NCBI RefSeq assembly: GCF_014269285.1
Contig: NZ_JACOAF010000058.1
Coordinates: 5,269 to 69,268, forward strand
Direction of reading: 5' to 3'
DNA: 64,000 nt
DNA from: Rufibacter sediminis
Lineage (GTDB): Bacteria; Bacteroidota; Bacteroidia; Cytophagales; Hymenobacteraceae
A model generated the notes under the pieces. That model was not told the DNA's origin. It saw only the letters and a list, made by a program, of their open reading frames with translations, and did no database searches. The position numbers were made by a program, and so were the translations under genes. Shown here in pieces: positions 18,293 through 27,263 of the stretch (positions within the stretch are counted from its first letter, which is position 1; the number at the start of each line of letters is the position of its first letter).

Positions 18293-19054
18293 TTACAAAG
18301 TAAAGGAAAGCCCGTCATACGCCAGTTTTGCAAAAGGAGGCAGTTCCTTCTCCACCAGCCGGTGCAAACCCAACAGATGACTGATATGGGTAAGGTACGC
18401 TTGCTCCGGGGCCAGCTCCTCTAAAACGGCAAGCGCTTCTGACAGCGAGAAATGGGAGATGTGCGGTTCTTTCCGGAGGGCGTTCAGGACCACAATCTTG
18501 GAGCCTTTTATCTTTTCCTTTTCCGCTTCTGAGATAGAATTCGCGTCGGTGATATACGTGAAATCGCCTATCCTGAACCCGAATACCGGCAAGCGGTGGT
18601 GCAGCACCTGGATGGGGGTGATGGTGATGCCGTGTACCTGGAATGGTTCGTTCTGAATGGGGTGGAGCTCTACCCGCGGCACCCCCGGATAAGTTTTATT
18701 CGTGAAGATGTAGCTAAACTCCTGCTGAAGTTGGTTGAGCACCCGCTGGTCGGCGTACAGCGGCATGTCAATGTGCTGCATGAAGTTGAACGCCCTGATA
18801 TCATCCAGGCCGGCGGTGTGGTCTTTGTGCTCATGGGTGAAGAGCACGGCGTCTAGCCGTTTCACCCGCTCCCGCAGCATCTGTTGCCGGAAATCCGGAC
18901 CAGCGTCAATGAGCAGCGACTTCCCGTCCACCTCCACCAGAATGGAGACCCTCAGCCGCTTGTCTCTATAATCCAAGGAACGGCAAACCTCACATTCACA
19001 CCCAATGACGGGTACGCCCTGGGAGGTGCCTGATCCTAAGAAGGTTATTTTCAC
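18293..19054 (-). CDS. MBL-fold metallohydrolase, PhnP-like
   Basis: A 253-residue metallo-beta-lactamase-fold hydrolase. The THEHKDH motif supplies His74, His76, Asp78 and His79. Further ligands lie in LHHRLPV and THISHLLG. The N-terminus carries the GCECEVC cysteine cluster (Cys19, 21, 24) seen in PhnP-type cyclic phosphodiesterases, where it binds a structural zinc. PhnP acts on 5-phosphoribosyl 1,2-cyclic phosphate. No phosphonate genes are present, so the substrate may be another cyclic phosphodiester. The start overlaps the upstream gene by 4 nt (ATGA). Confidence 0.85.
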   Translation of the reverse strand: MKITFLGSGTSQGVPVIGCECEVCRSLDYRDKRLRVSILVEVDGKSLLIDAGPDFRQQMLRERVKRLDAVLFTHEHKDHTAGLDDIRAFNFMQHIDMPLYADQRVLNQLQQEFSYIFTNKTYPGVPRVELHPIQNEPFQVHGITITPIQVLHHRLPVFGFRIGDFTYITDANSISEAEKEKIKGSKIVVLNALRKEPHISHFSLSEALAVLEELAPEQAYLTHISHLLGLHRLVEKELPPFAKLAYDGLSFTL

Positions 19055-19329
19055 GCAGGAGTTATGGTTTGTTGTTTGATGGCCAGGTACAACTCCTGAC
19101 TTTCAGGGCGTAAACTCTCCGGGCGTACGTCCACGGCCCGGAGAATCTCCACGAGGCAATTGATTTTCCCTTCCAAAGGGAAGTATTTGTTTACTACCGC
19201 TACTTTGGTGTCCTTCAAAAGGCAGAAGCCCGACTTGAAGGTCCCTTTCTCATACCGCAGCATGTACTCAGACTCTGCAAAGATATCCTCTAACCGGTTT
19301 AAAAAGGGCCGGGTATATTTCAGCTGCAT
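19051..19329 (-). CDS. small conserved-looking protein of unknown function
   Basis: A 92-residue, probably cytosolic protein with no signal peptide or membrane segment. It reads as one alpha/beta unit: YTRPFLNRLEDIFAESEYMLRYEKG, then GFCLLKDTKVAVVNKYF, then a C-terminal helix. I do not recognise the family. It sits 23 nt after the receiver gene and overlaps the metallohydrolase gene by 4 nt, so it is a genuine operon member. Its role cannot be assigned from sequence. Confidence 0.75.
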   Translation of the reverse strand: MQLKYTRPFLNRLEDIFAESEYMLRYEKGTFKSGFCLLKDTKVAVVNKYFPLEGKINCLVEILRAVDVRPESLRPESQELYLAIKQQTITPA

Positions 19330-19352
19330 ACGTTACTAAAAATGGTAATGGG

Positions 19353-19730
19353 TTACTGCACGTATTCCTTTACGGTCTGCACCAGCATGTCAAAATCCAA
19401 AGGTTTAGGCAGGTAAGCGTTAATTCCGGCCTCTTTGAATTGTTCCAGGGTGTAGTTGTTGGCGTTCCCGGTTACGGCAATAATTGGAATTTTGGAGATC
19501 TGCGGATCTTCGTTGGCGCGAATCTCGCGAGTGCACTCCATTCCGTTTTTTACCGGAATGTTCAAATCCATAAGGATAGCGTCTATTTTCTGGTCTTGCA
19601 CCTTCTTAAGAACTTCCCCGCCGTTTTTCGCCGACACTACTGTATAGTTCTGTAGTTCTAAGATTTTCTTAGTAAGATTCAGAATTACAGAGCTATCCTC
19701 TGCAATCAAAATGGTTTTAGACTCGGCCAT
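19353..19730 (-). CDS. single-domain response regulator (CheY-like receiver)
   Basis: A 125-residue receiver domain without an output domain. The acidic pair is Glu11-Asp12, the phospho-acceptor is Asp55 in AILMDLNIPV, the conserved threonine is in AVTGNAN and the lysine is in LPKPLD. It starts 2 nt after the giant hybrid kinase gene and is most likely phosphorylated through that kinase's Hpt domain. With no output domain, it would act by protein contact or as a phosphate sink or shuttle. Confidence 0.92.
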   Translation of the reverse strand: MAESKTILIAEDSSVILNLTKKILELQNYTVVSAKNGGEVLKKVQDQKIDAILMDLNIPVKNGMECTREIRANEDPQISKIPIIAVTGNANNYTLEQFKEAGINAYLPKPLDFDMLVQTVKEYVQ

Positions 19731-19732
19731 GG

Positions 19733-22700
19733 TTAGTTCGATAAAATTTTATTACGATAGTTAGCCCTAAAATTAGTAAAACTTGATTCTAAATCAGAAA
19801 AGGTGGCGCTAACGAATGTGAATTTCCCTTTTTTTATGTCATGTTCCAACTCCTGCGCCAAAGTTGAAACAGAATCCAGCCCCAAAGTGGAGGCAGTACC
19901 TTTGATTTGATGCAGTGTACTTAAAATACCCTCATAATGTTGTGCGGCCACTTCTTTTTTGGCTTCTTCCAATAACTCTGAGGTCTCATCCTCAAAATCA
20001 ATGTACAACTGGAGGGCAAAGTCATCGCCGCCGATGCTCCTGAGCTGCTCCACCACATTCATGTCCAGCGCCAGTTCACCAGCAGGTTGGATATCAATAG
20101 ATTCTGGTGCATTGGTTGGAGTGGACGAAGGTGTGTCAGAAGGAACACCGTTGCCCAGCCACTTCAGAATTCGGTTGTAGAGGTCAGATATCTTGACTGG
20201 TTTAGAGACATAGTCGTCCAGGCCCTGGTTAAGAAACTTCTCGGCATCGTCTTTCATGGAGTAGGCCGTCATGGCCACGATAGGCGGACAATTCACCCCC
20301 AGCAGTTTCTTCAGTTCATGGGTAGCAGTCACCCCATCCATCTCCGGCATCTGAATGTCCATGAAAATGAGATCATAGGCCTTTTCAGTTGCCCGGGCAA
20401 TGGCTTCAAACCCGTTGGAAGCCACATCGGCATGGCATCCCATCCGCTCCAGAAGCTTGATGGCCACTTTCTGGTTAATTTGGTTATCATCCACCAGAAG
20501 CAAAACTGGCTCGGGGTCAAAGGTGCCAATCTCCTCCAGCTCTTTGGAAGACTGTAGCTGCTCATGGATTTGGGTGATGTTATCGGCTTCATGGCACAGG
20601 ATGGTGAACCAGAAGGTACTTCCTTTGCCCGTTTCAGATTCCACCCCAATTTCGCCGCCCAGCAGCTCACTAAGCTGTTTGGAGATGGCCAGACCTAAGC
20701 CCGTACCCCCGAAAGTCTTGGAAGAGGAGTTGTCTAACTGAGTGAAATTGGTGAAGAGCAGCTGGATGTCTTCCTCACTGATGCCAATCCCGGAGTCTTT
20801 CACCTGGAACATGAGTTTGTGTTCGTCGCCTACTCCGCCAATTCTGCTCACCTCCACGCGCACACTGCCTTCATTGGTGAACTTGATGGCATTAGAGGTT
20901 AGATTGGAGAGAATCTGCAGAAGGCGCGTTTCATCTGTCACAATGTACCGCGGCGTGTCTTCAGAGATGTCATAGGTGAAGGTGAGGTCTTTCTGCACGG
21001 CTCGGTTTGCAAACAGTGCATGGATTTTCTCCAGCGAGTTAGACAAATCAATGCCCGCTACATTCAGCTGCAGTTTCCCTGCCTGAATTTTGGAAAGATC
21101 CAGAATATCGTTCAGGATATCCAGCAACGCATCAGACGAGGTCCGCAGGGTGTTGATATAGTCTTTCTGCTCTTCGTTGACAGCGGTGTGGTGCAGTACG
21201 TCAATCATGCCAATGATTCCGTTCATGGGAGTACGCAGCTCATGGCTCATGTTGGCCAGGAACTGGTTTTTCACCTGAAGGGAGTTCTCCGCTACTTCCT
21301 TGGCCCTGATCAGTTCCCGCTGGGTGTCCTTCAGTTCGGTGATGTCACGGCACACGCCCTCAATGGCCACCGGCTCCTGGTTCTCATCCATGATGAGGCG
21401 CGAGTTGATCAAGACCTCTATCTCCTGATCCTGACTGGTGAGCAGCGCGGTCTCAAAGTTACGGACGCTTTTCTGTTCAAAGAGCATCCGGAGCAGTTCA
21501 TCCCGATCTTCCGGCCGGGCGTAGAGTTCGCTGGCGTTCATGGCCATGGCCTCTTCCTGGGTATACCCCAACACTTCCTGCATAGAAGGGCTAATCAGCT
21601 GAAACTCGCCCTGCATGTCGGTTTTATAGTAAAGATCCTGAAAAGACTCAAAGATCTGCCTGAATTTCTCCTCGTTTACGGCCAGCGAAAGCTGCGAAAT
21701 CTTTTTCTCGGTAATGTCCAGGGCAATGGCTGATACATCGTCAAACGTGCCGTCTTCCAGGTAGATTGGGTTCAGCAGAACTTCGCGCCAGCCGCTGGTA
21801 CCATCCGGATGCCGTAACTCAATCTCAAACTGCTGCGCCTGGCCGTTGAACGCTGCCTCATAGGACTCTTTCATCAGATCAAAGTATTCTTTGTCGATGA
21901 AGGACTCCACCATTTTGTTGAGCTTCAAGCCCCACGCCGGCCAGCGCCCAGTCCAGGAGTGGATTTCATTGTTGAAGTTCTTGTTGAAGGACGTGAGATG
22001 GTACTGCCGGTTAACAGACCACATCAGGTGATTCCCGCTCTCAAAGATGGCTTTCAGGCGGGCATTCTGGATGTTGATCTGCTCCTCGTTTCGTTTCCGC
22101 TCAATGGCCAGGGCCACCTGGTTGGAAATAAAGTGCAGGATCTCAATATCAGACTGCACGTAGGCTTCTGGGTTTTTATAGTCCCGCACGGCAATCACCC
22201 CAATGATGCGCTCTCCAATAGAAAGGGGAGAGGACAGCATCACCTCTGGCACCACGCCGTTCACTTCTATCTGGCCTTTCTCCACCAGTTCCATGAAGTC
22301 TGCTTTGGAGGCATACAGCGGTTTGCCGGTTTTGATGATGTATTCCGTCATGCCCAGCGAGAAGGGCCGCGGAGCCGCCGGTACATTGGAGAGCTGGTCT
22401 ACATAGTACACAAAATTGATCAGGTCTTTCTCCTCATCAAAAAGGGCGATGTAGAAGTTGTGCGTCTCAATGATCTTGCTGAGTTCCCGGTGGATGGCGC
22501 TGTACAAAGAGGGCAAATCCTTGGAGCTGATGGCCAGGTTGGCGATGCTGTAATATACTTTCTGCAGGCGTTCCGCCTTGATCCTGTCGGTAATGTCGTG
22601 GAGGATGGCGCGGGTGGCAATGGGTTTGCCGTCTTGCCAGCTGCAGTTGATACTGCCAATCAAGTGAATCGGCTTGCCGCTCTTGGTGAGGAAAACCGTT

Positions 22701-25003
22701 TCAATCTTGTTCACATCCTCGCCTTTGTACAGGTTGCGGAGCTGATAGATCAGTTTGGCTTTGTAATACGGGTGGACAATGTCATTGAGGGTGAGGTTCT
22801 CAATGTCAAAGTCGTTGTACCCCAGTTTTTCTTTCCAGGCCCGGTTTACGAAGATGAATTTATTGTCGGTGGAGATGTTCTGAATCAAGTCATGGGCGTT
22901 GTCAAACAGATCCTGGAGGCGGATTTTGTTGTCCTTCAGAGCCTCCATGGCAATCCGTTTATCGGTCATGTCTTTCCCCACGCCAGTGATGCCCACCACG
23001 TTGCCTTCCACATCCATCTCAAACATGATGTTCCAGCGCAGGATTTTAACGGATTGCGATTTGGTGATGAGCTCCCACTCATAGTAGCTGCGCAGAGACT
23101 GGTTTTGCAGGGCCTTCTTTATCTCCTGAATTCGGTTGGCACGGTCTTTTTCTGGCACAAAGAGCTCATAGTAGTTCTGTCCGATGACCTCTTCGCGCTT
23201 ATACCCTGTGTATTGCAGAAAATAGTCGTTCACGTACACTACCTGCAGGTCCAGATCGGTGCTCACGTACGCCAGGTTCACCTGGCTCAGGAACGAGCGG
23301 AACTGGTGCATGGACTCGCGTAACACCTCCTGGCGGCGGATAAGGGCCTGGGCTTCTTTACGGGAAGTGATGTCCCGCACAATGCACTGCACAAAACTCA
23401 CGCCTTCCAGTAAAATGGCGCTGAAACTGATCTCACTGTCCAGAATGGTGCCGTCAGATTTCTCAATGCGCCATTCCAGGCTGCGGGGCTGCCCGTCCTG
23501 CAGGGTGCTTTCAATGAGCTGAAGCGATTTCTCCACCGAGGAAGAGTTATCGGCCTGAAGTCCGGGGGAGAAATCGGCGAGGCGTTTGCCTATGATATTT
23601 TGCTTGTCACAGTCCAGCAGCACCGTTGCCTGGAAATTGCAATCAGCGATCTGGGTGTTGTTGAGCAGGAAAATAGAGTCATTGGAGGACTCAAAAAGGG
23701 TTTTGTACTTCCCCTCTGAGTAATGGAGTTCTTGCCGAAGTTCAAACCTAGAAAGATACGAGCTGACCTCTAAGCCCACGTGGTTGATGAACTCGGTGAG
23801 GCTGCTGGTCATGTGCATGGCGTCATCAATCAGCAGGATGATGGTGGCCAGGTATTGCTTGTCTGTGCTGATGGGCATGGCCAGCACCTCGCGTTTATTG
23901 AAAAGGTGCTGGAAATTACGGGAGATGCTCAGCAGCGAACGGTTTTTGTTTTTGTTTTCCAGTTGCGCCAGGAACTCAGGGTTGAGCGCCAGAAGGCTTT
24001 TATCTTTCAGCAGGTGCGACTGGTTTCCTTTGCTGCAGACCAGTTGCACCATGCGGGTGGCGGGCTGGTACACAAACACCCCGCCGCCGCTGATGCTGGG
24101 CACGGTAATCAGCTCGCCCAGTACCACGGAGAGAATGTCTTCGGGGGTTTTGAGGTTTTGCAGGAGCGGCAGGAGCTTGGCCATAAATTCCTGTTGTTCC
24201 TGCCGTTGGCGGCCGCCTTCTGAGGTGCTGCGGGTGTCTTCCATGGGCCGAGCCGTGCCCAGTATCACTTCCTGCCCGAAATACTTGCCGCATCTGAACG
24301 AAAGCCAGAGCGGGAAATGGGTGCCGTCACTGTTTTTGAACCACCAGTCAAAGCGCTGGGTTTTGCCTTCACAGGCCTGCAGAATTCTGGTTCTGAACGC
24401 GATCCTTTCTGAGGGGTTTAAGTCAAACGCCTCAAAAACGCTCTTGCCAATCAGGTCCTGCTTCTCAATCTGGATGAGGCTTACGGTTTCTTTGTTCAAG
24501 TCAATGAACAGGCCCTTCTTGTCCAGGATGAACAGGGGCTCGGTGCTTTCCTCAAAGATGGTGCGGTAACTTGACTCCGTGGCAAACATGTCGCCGGCCG
24601 GCATGATCTGGGCCGCGGCGGCCCTAACCGCAATGTACAGCAGTTCAAACCCGTCTTGGTGCACCAGGCTTGACTTAAAGTAAAGCACACTGGAGTCCAG
24701 TACCTTAAACTTGGGCTGAAAGAAGCCGCTCAGGTTTTTCCGGGTGCGCAGCAACCGAATGTTCCGGTCAAATTCTTGGCGCTGCTTCTCGTCCAGCAGT
24801 TCCTTGATGTTCATTCCCTCTGCAAAAGCGCCATCGGCGAAGAAGACTTCTTTCGCCTGCTGGTTGGCGCTCAGCAACGTGCCGTCCGGGGTGCACACAA
24901 ACATGTATTTCCGGCTCCCGCTCACATGCTCGGCAAAGTCAATTAAATGGGTGGCGGCGGCTTCTTGGGCAGTTCTGCTTACCGTTAGGTTACTTGTTGT
25001 CAT
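19733..25003 (-). CDS. giant multi-PAS/GAF hybrid sensor histidine kinase with receiver and Hpt domains
   Basis: A 1756-residue soluble hybrid kinase; no membrane segments are seen. Order: PAS domains (about 30-130 and 145-255), GAF (about 290-430), PAS (about 435-560, 575-695, 700-815), GAF (about 820-985), PAS (about 985-1100, 1110-1225), HisKA with His1254 in NMSHELRTPMNG, HATPase (about 1360-1480; NAIKFTNEG, DSGIGIS, GGTGLGLAIS), receiver with Asp1549 in FMDIQMPEMDG, and Hpt with His1698 in LHQIKGTAS. The layout supports a His-Asp-His phosphorelay inside one chain, then transfer to the separate receiver encoded next. PAS and GAF domains sense small ligands, light, oxygen or redox; the signals are unknown. 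First gene of a five-gene operon. Confidence 0.93.
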   Translation of the reverse strand: MTTSNLTVSRTAQEAAATHLIDFAEHVSGSRKYMFVCTPDGTLLSANQQAKEVFFADGAFAEGMNIKELLDEKQRQEFDRNIRLLRTRKNLSGFFQPKFKVLDSSVLYFKSSLVHQDGFELLYIAVRAAAAQIMPAGDMFATESSYRTIFEESTEPLFILDKKGLFIDLNKETVSLIQIEKQDLIGKSVFEAFDLNPSERIAFRTRILQACEGKTQRFDWWFKNSDGTHFPLWLSFRCGKYFGQEVILGTARPMEDTRSTSEGGRQRQEQQEFMAKLLPLLQNLKTPEDILSVVLGELITVPSISGGGVFVYQPATRMVQLVCSKGNQSHLLKDKSLLALNPEFLAQLENKNKNRSLLSISRNFQHLFNKREVLAMPISTDKQYLATIILLIDDAMHMTSSLTEFINHVGLEVSSYLSRFELRQELHYSEGKYKTLFESSNDSIFLLNNTQIADCNFQATVLLDCDKQNIIGKRLADFSPGLQADNSSSVEKSLQLIESTLQDGQPRSLEWRIEKSDGTILDSEISFSAILLEGVSFVQCIVRDITSRKEAQALIRRQEVLRESMHQFRSFLSQVNLAYVSTDLDLQVVYVNDYFLQYTGYKREEVIGQNYYELFVPEKDRANRIQEIKKALQNQSLRSYYEWELITKSQSVKILRWNIMFEMDVEGNVVGITGVGKDMTDKRIAMEALKDNKIRLQDLFDNAHDLIQNISTDNKFIFVNRAWKEKLGYNDFDIENLTLNDIVHPYYKAKLIYQLRNLYKGEDVNKIETVFLTKSGKPIHLIGSINCSWQDGKPIATRAILHDITDRIKAERLQKVYYSIANLAISSKDLPSLYSAIHRELSKIIETHNFYIALFDEEKDLINFVYYVDQLSNVPAAPRPFSLGMTEYIIKTGKPLYASKADFMELVEKGQIEVNGVVPEVMLSSPLSIGERIIGVIAVRDYKNPEAYVQSDIEILHFISNQVALAIERKRNEEQINIQNARLKAIFESGNHLMWSVNRQYHLTSFNKNFNNEIHSWTGRWPAWGLKLNKMVESFIDKEYFDLMKESYEAAFNGQAQQFEIELRHPDGTSGWREVLLNPIYLEDGTFDDVSAIALDITEKKISQLSLAVNEEKFRQIFESFQDLYYKTDMQGEFQLISPSMQEVLGYTQEEAMAMNASELYARPEDRDELLRMLFEQKSVRNFETALLTSQDQEIEVLINSRLIMDENQEPVAIEGVCRDITELKDTQRELIRAKEVAENSLQVKNQFLANMSHELRTPMNGIIGMIDVLHHTAVNEEQKDYINTLRTSSDALLDILNDILDLSKIQAGKLQLNVAGIDLSNSLEKIHALFANRAVQKDLTFTYDISEDTPRYIVTDETRLLQILSNLTSNAIKFTNEGSVRVEVSRIGGVGDEHKLMFQVKDSGIGISEEDIQLLFTNFTQLDNSSSKTFGGTGLGLAISKQLSELLGGEIGVESETGKGSTFWFTILCHEADNITQIHEQLQSSKELEEIGTFDPEPVLLLVDDNQINQKVAIKLLERMGCHADVASNGFEAIARATEKAYDLIFMDIQMPEMDGVTATHELKKLLGVNCPPIVAMTAYSMKDDAEKFLNQGLDDYVSKPVKISDLYNRILKWLGNGVPSDTPSSTPTNAPESIDIQPAGELALDMNVVEQLRSIGGDDFALQLYIDFEDETSELLEEAKKEVAAQHYEGILSTLHQIKGTASTLGLDSVSTLAQELEHDIKKGKFTFVSATFSDLESSFTNFRANYRNKILSN

Positions 25004-25137
25004 CTCCGTGTGTCTGCTAAATCAATCGCCGGTTCGCTGTGGCGGCACTTGGCTGGAATAAACGTACTTTAGCAAAAATAACCTAAAAATTGGTTTTTTT
25101 ACGCAGAAGAAACCAGCAACCCCGTTTATGTCTGCTT

Positions 25138-26220
25138 ATGGGTAAATCCATTGTTTTCACGGTCACCACAGACCTGAACCATGATCAGCGCATGCAGCGG
25201 ATTGCCGGTACCTTAGCCCAGGCTGGCTATGCCGTTACTTTGGTGGGGCGGCAGTTACCCACTTCGGGTATTTTGCCGGAAAAGCCTTTCCGGCAAGTGC
25301 GATTTAGGTGCCTTTTCAGAAAAGGACCCCTTTTTTACCTGGAGTACAACCTGCGGCTGGCTTTCTGGTTTCTTTCCCATCGGTTTGATATTTACGGCGT
25401 GGTGGACGCCGATACCGCATTAGCAGGTCTGTTAACGGTAACATGGCGCAGAAAGCCGTTGGTATTTGATGCCCATGAACTTTTCCCCGAGATGCCCGAG
25501 GTGGTGCACCGGCCGGGGGTGAAGGGTTTTTGGGCTGTTTTGGAGAAAATGGCCTTTAAACGCGCTACGCTCGCCTATACCGTCAGTGCCTCGCTAGTTA
25601 CTTATTTCCAGACGAAATACCACCGTGAAGTACACCTGATCCGGAACATGCCGGTGCGCCAGCACGCGTTAGCCTTGCCCGAAGAGCCGCCGTACTTTAT
25701 CTACCAGGGAGCCCTGAACGTGGGCCGGGGACTGGAAGTGACCTTGAAAGCGCTGCAACACGTGCCCGCCCGGCTGGTGATCTGTGGGGATGGGCCGCTG
25801 CGCAAGAACCTTGAAACGCTGACCCAGGAGCTGGGAATAGAGGATAAGGTGATTTTCAAAGGCAATTTGGCTCCCGCAGCCCTGACCCAGATGACTGCCG
25901 CCGCCTGGGCCGGCATCATGCAGCTGGAAAATCAGGGCCTGAGCTATTACTACTCTCTGGCGAATAAATTCTTTGACTACGTACAGACCGGAATTCCGCA
26001 GGTTTGCGTGCCTTTTCCCGAGTACCAGCAGTTGAACGCTCAGCACGAGGTGGCGCTGTTGGCTCCTGCAGAGGTGGAGGAAGTCCGGGCGGCGCTGTTA
26101 ACTTTGCTGCAAGATCAGGAAACGTACCTCCGGTTACAGCAAAACTGCCTGCGCGCGCGGGAAGAGTGGAGCTGGCAAACCGAGGGACAGAGACTGATGC
26201 ATCTTTACGCCCAACTCTGA
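25138..26220 (+). CDS. GT4-like glycosyltransferase
   Basis: A 360-residue GT-B glycosyltransferase. The N-terminal half contains TVTTDLNHDQRMQRIAGTLAQAGY and LVFDAHELFPEMPEV. The C-terminal half has the group 4 signature YQGALNVGRGLEVTLKAL, VICGDGPLRKNL and a late AGIMQLENQGLSYYYSLANKFFDYVQTGIP block that should hold the nucleotide-sugar site. It probably adds a sugar to a surface polysaccharide or lipid; donor and acceptor are unknown. I chose the ATG at 25138 over a TTG at 25090, because the family's first strand follows it directly. The stop codon overlaps the miaA start by 1 nt. Confidence 0.85.
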   Translation: MGKSIVFTVTTDLNHDQRMQRIAGTLAQAGYAVTLVGRQLPTSGILPEKPFRQVRFRCLFRKGPLFYLEYNLRLAFWFLSHRFDIYGVVDADTALAGLLTVTWRRKPLVFDAHELFPEMPEVVHRPGVKGFWAVLEKMAFKRATLAYTVSASLVTYFQTKYHREVHLIRNMPVRQHALALPEEPPYFIYQGALNVGRGLEVTLKALQHVPARLVICGDGPLRKNLETLTQELGIEDKVIFKGNLAPAALTQMTAAAWAGIMQLENQGLSYYYSLANKFFDYVQTGIPQVCVPFPEYQQLNAQHEVALLAPAEVEEVRAALLTLLQDQETYLRLQQNCLRAREEWSWQTEGQRLMHLYAQL

Positions 26221-27146
26221 TGAAGCAGCCCCGATTTCTGATTGTAGTAGTAGGACCCACGGCCGTGGGCAAGACCGATTTCTGCGTGCAGCTGGCCCGG
26301 CATTTCCAGACCGAGATTCTCTCCATGGATTCAAGGCAGTTTTTCCGGGAGATGAGCATCGGCACAGCCAAGCCTTCGGCTGAGGAGCAAGGTGGGGTGG
26401 TGCATCATTTCATTGATTCGCATTCCATTCTGGAGGAGTACAATGCCGGCCAGTTTGAAGCAGACGCCTTGCAGTTGCTCCAAGGGCTGTTCAAAGAACA
26501 CCAGGTAGTGCTGGCCACCGGCGGCTCGGGGCTGTACGTGCGGGCGCTCACCGATGGCCTGGATGAGATGCCGGAGATCCTGCCCGGGGTGCGGGAGAAC
26601 CTCATGGAAAGGCTGGCTACGGAGGGCTTACCGGCCCTGGTACAGCAGCTTCAGGAGCTGGACCCCGTCTATGCCGATCAGGTGGATGTCCAGAATCCGC
26701 AGCGGGTGGTACGGGCGCTGGAGGTTTGCCTGAGCAGCGGGCAGCCGTATTCCACTTTCAGAACCAAAAGCCAGGAACGGGAGCGGAGTTTCCACCTCAT
26801 CAAAATCGGCCTGAACCGCGACCGCCAGGAACTGTATGACCGCATTGACCAGCGCATGGACCTGATGCTGGAGCAGGGCTTATTGGAGGAAGTCCAACGG
26901 CTGTTGCCGTACCGCCAGCACCAGGCCCTGCAAACCGTGGGTTACACCGAGCTGTTCGGCTTTCTGGACGGCGCTTATCCATACGAGGAAGCAGTAAGGC
27001 TGCTCAAGCGGAACAGCCGGCGCTACGCCAAGCGGCAACTCACCTGGTTCAACCGCGATCAGGACATCCAGTGGTTTCACCCGAGCCAGTTTTCTCAGGT
27101 GCTGGACTACATCCAAACGCAAATCCAGCGGGCAGAACAAGCATAA
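26220..27146 (+). CDS. miaA: tRNA dimethylallyltransferase MiaA
   Basis: A 308-residue enzyme that transfers a dimethylallyl group to the N6 of A37 in tRNAs reading U-starting codons. The P-loop GPTAVGKT (about 11-18), the DSRQFFREMSIGTAKPS block, ATGGSGLYVRAL and the C-terminal RRYAKRQLTWFNRD motif are all present, and the length is normal. The ATG at 26220 shares its A with the TGA of the glycosyltransferase gene, so translation is likely coupled. The longer frame from 26004 lies inside that gene and is not used. The gene ends at a hairpin shared with the convergent aldo/keto reductase gene. Confidence 0.95.
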   Translation: MKQPRFLIVVVGPTAVGKTDFCVQLARHFQTEILSMDSRQFFREMSIGTAKPSAEEQGGVVHHFIDSHSILEEYNAGQFEADALQLLQGLFKEHQVVLATGGSGLYVRALTDGLDEMPEILPGVRENLMERLATEGLPALVQQLQELDPVYADQVDVQNPQRVVRALEVCLSSGQPYSTFRTKSQERERSFHLIKIGLNRDRQELYDRIDQRMDLMLEQGLLEEVQRLLPYRQHQALQTVGYTELFGFLDGAYPYEEAVRLLKRNSRRYAKRQLTWFNRDQDIQWFHPSQFSQVLDYIQTQIQRAEQA

Positions 27147-27184
27147 GCAACATCGCCATAAATGGGATATGGCCTAAGATAATG

Positions 27185-27242
27185 CCGATGCAGTCGTTTA
27201 AAGGGCCTTTTTCTCAAAAGAGCCCCAAAACGACCGCATCGG
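27185..27242. terminator. hairpin between miaA and the aldo/keto reductase gene; palindrome family copy 6
   Basis: CCGATGC(A)GTCGTTT pairs with AAACGAC(C)GCATCGG, one mismatch, enclosing AAGGGCC/AGCCCC. The inner part belongs to the palindrome family; the outer part lengthens the stem. Confidence 0.75.
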
Positions 27243-27263
27243 TTCAAGCCAAGCTCAAGGAGC

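Noticed and set aside
21959-23323. 454-codon plus-strand frame antisense to the hybrid kinase gene
   Set aside because: It lies entirely within the kinase gene in opposite sense, has no family motif and has the His/Val/Gly/Leu-rich composition typical of antisense frames in GC-biased genes.
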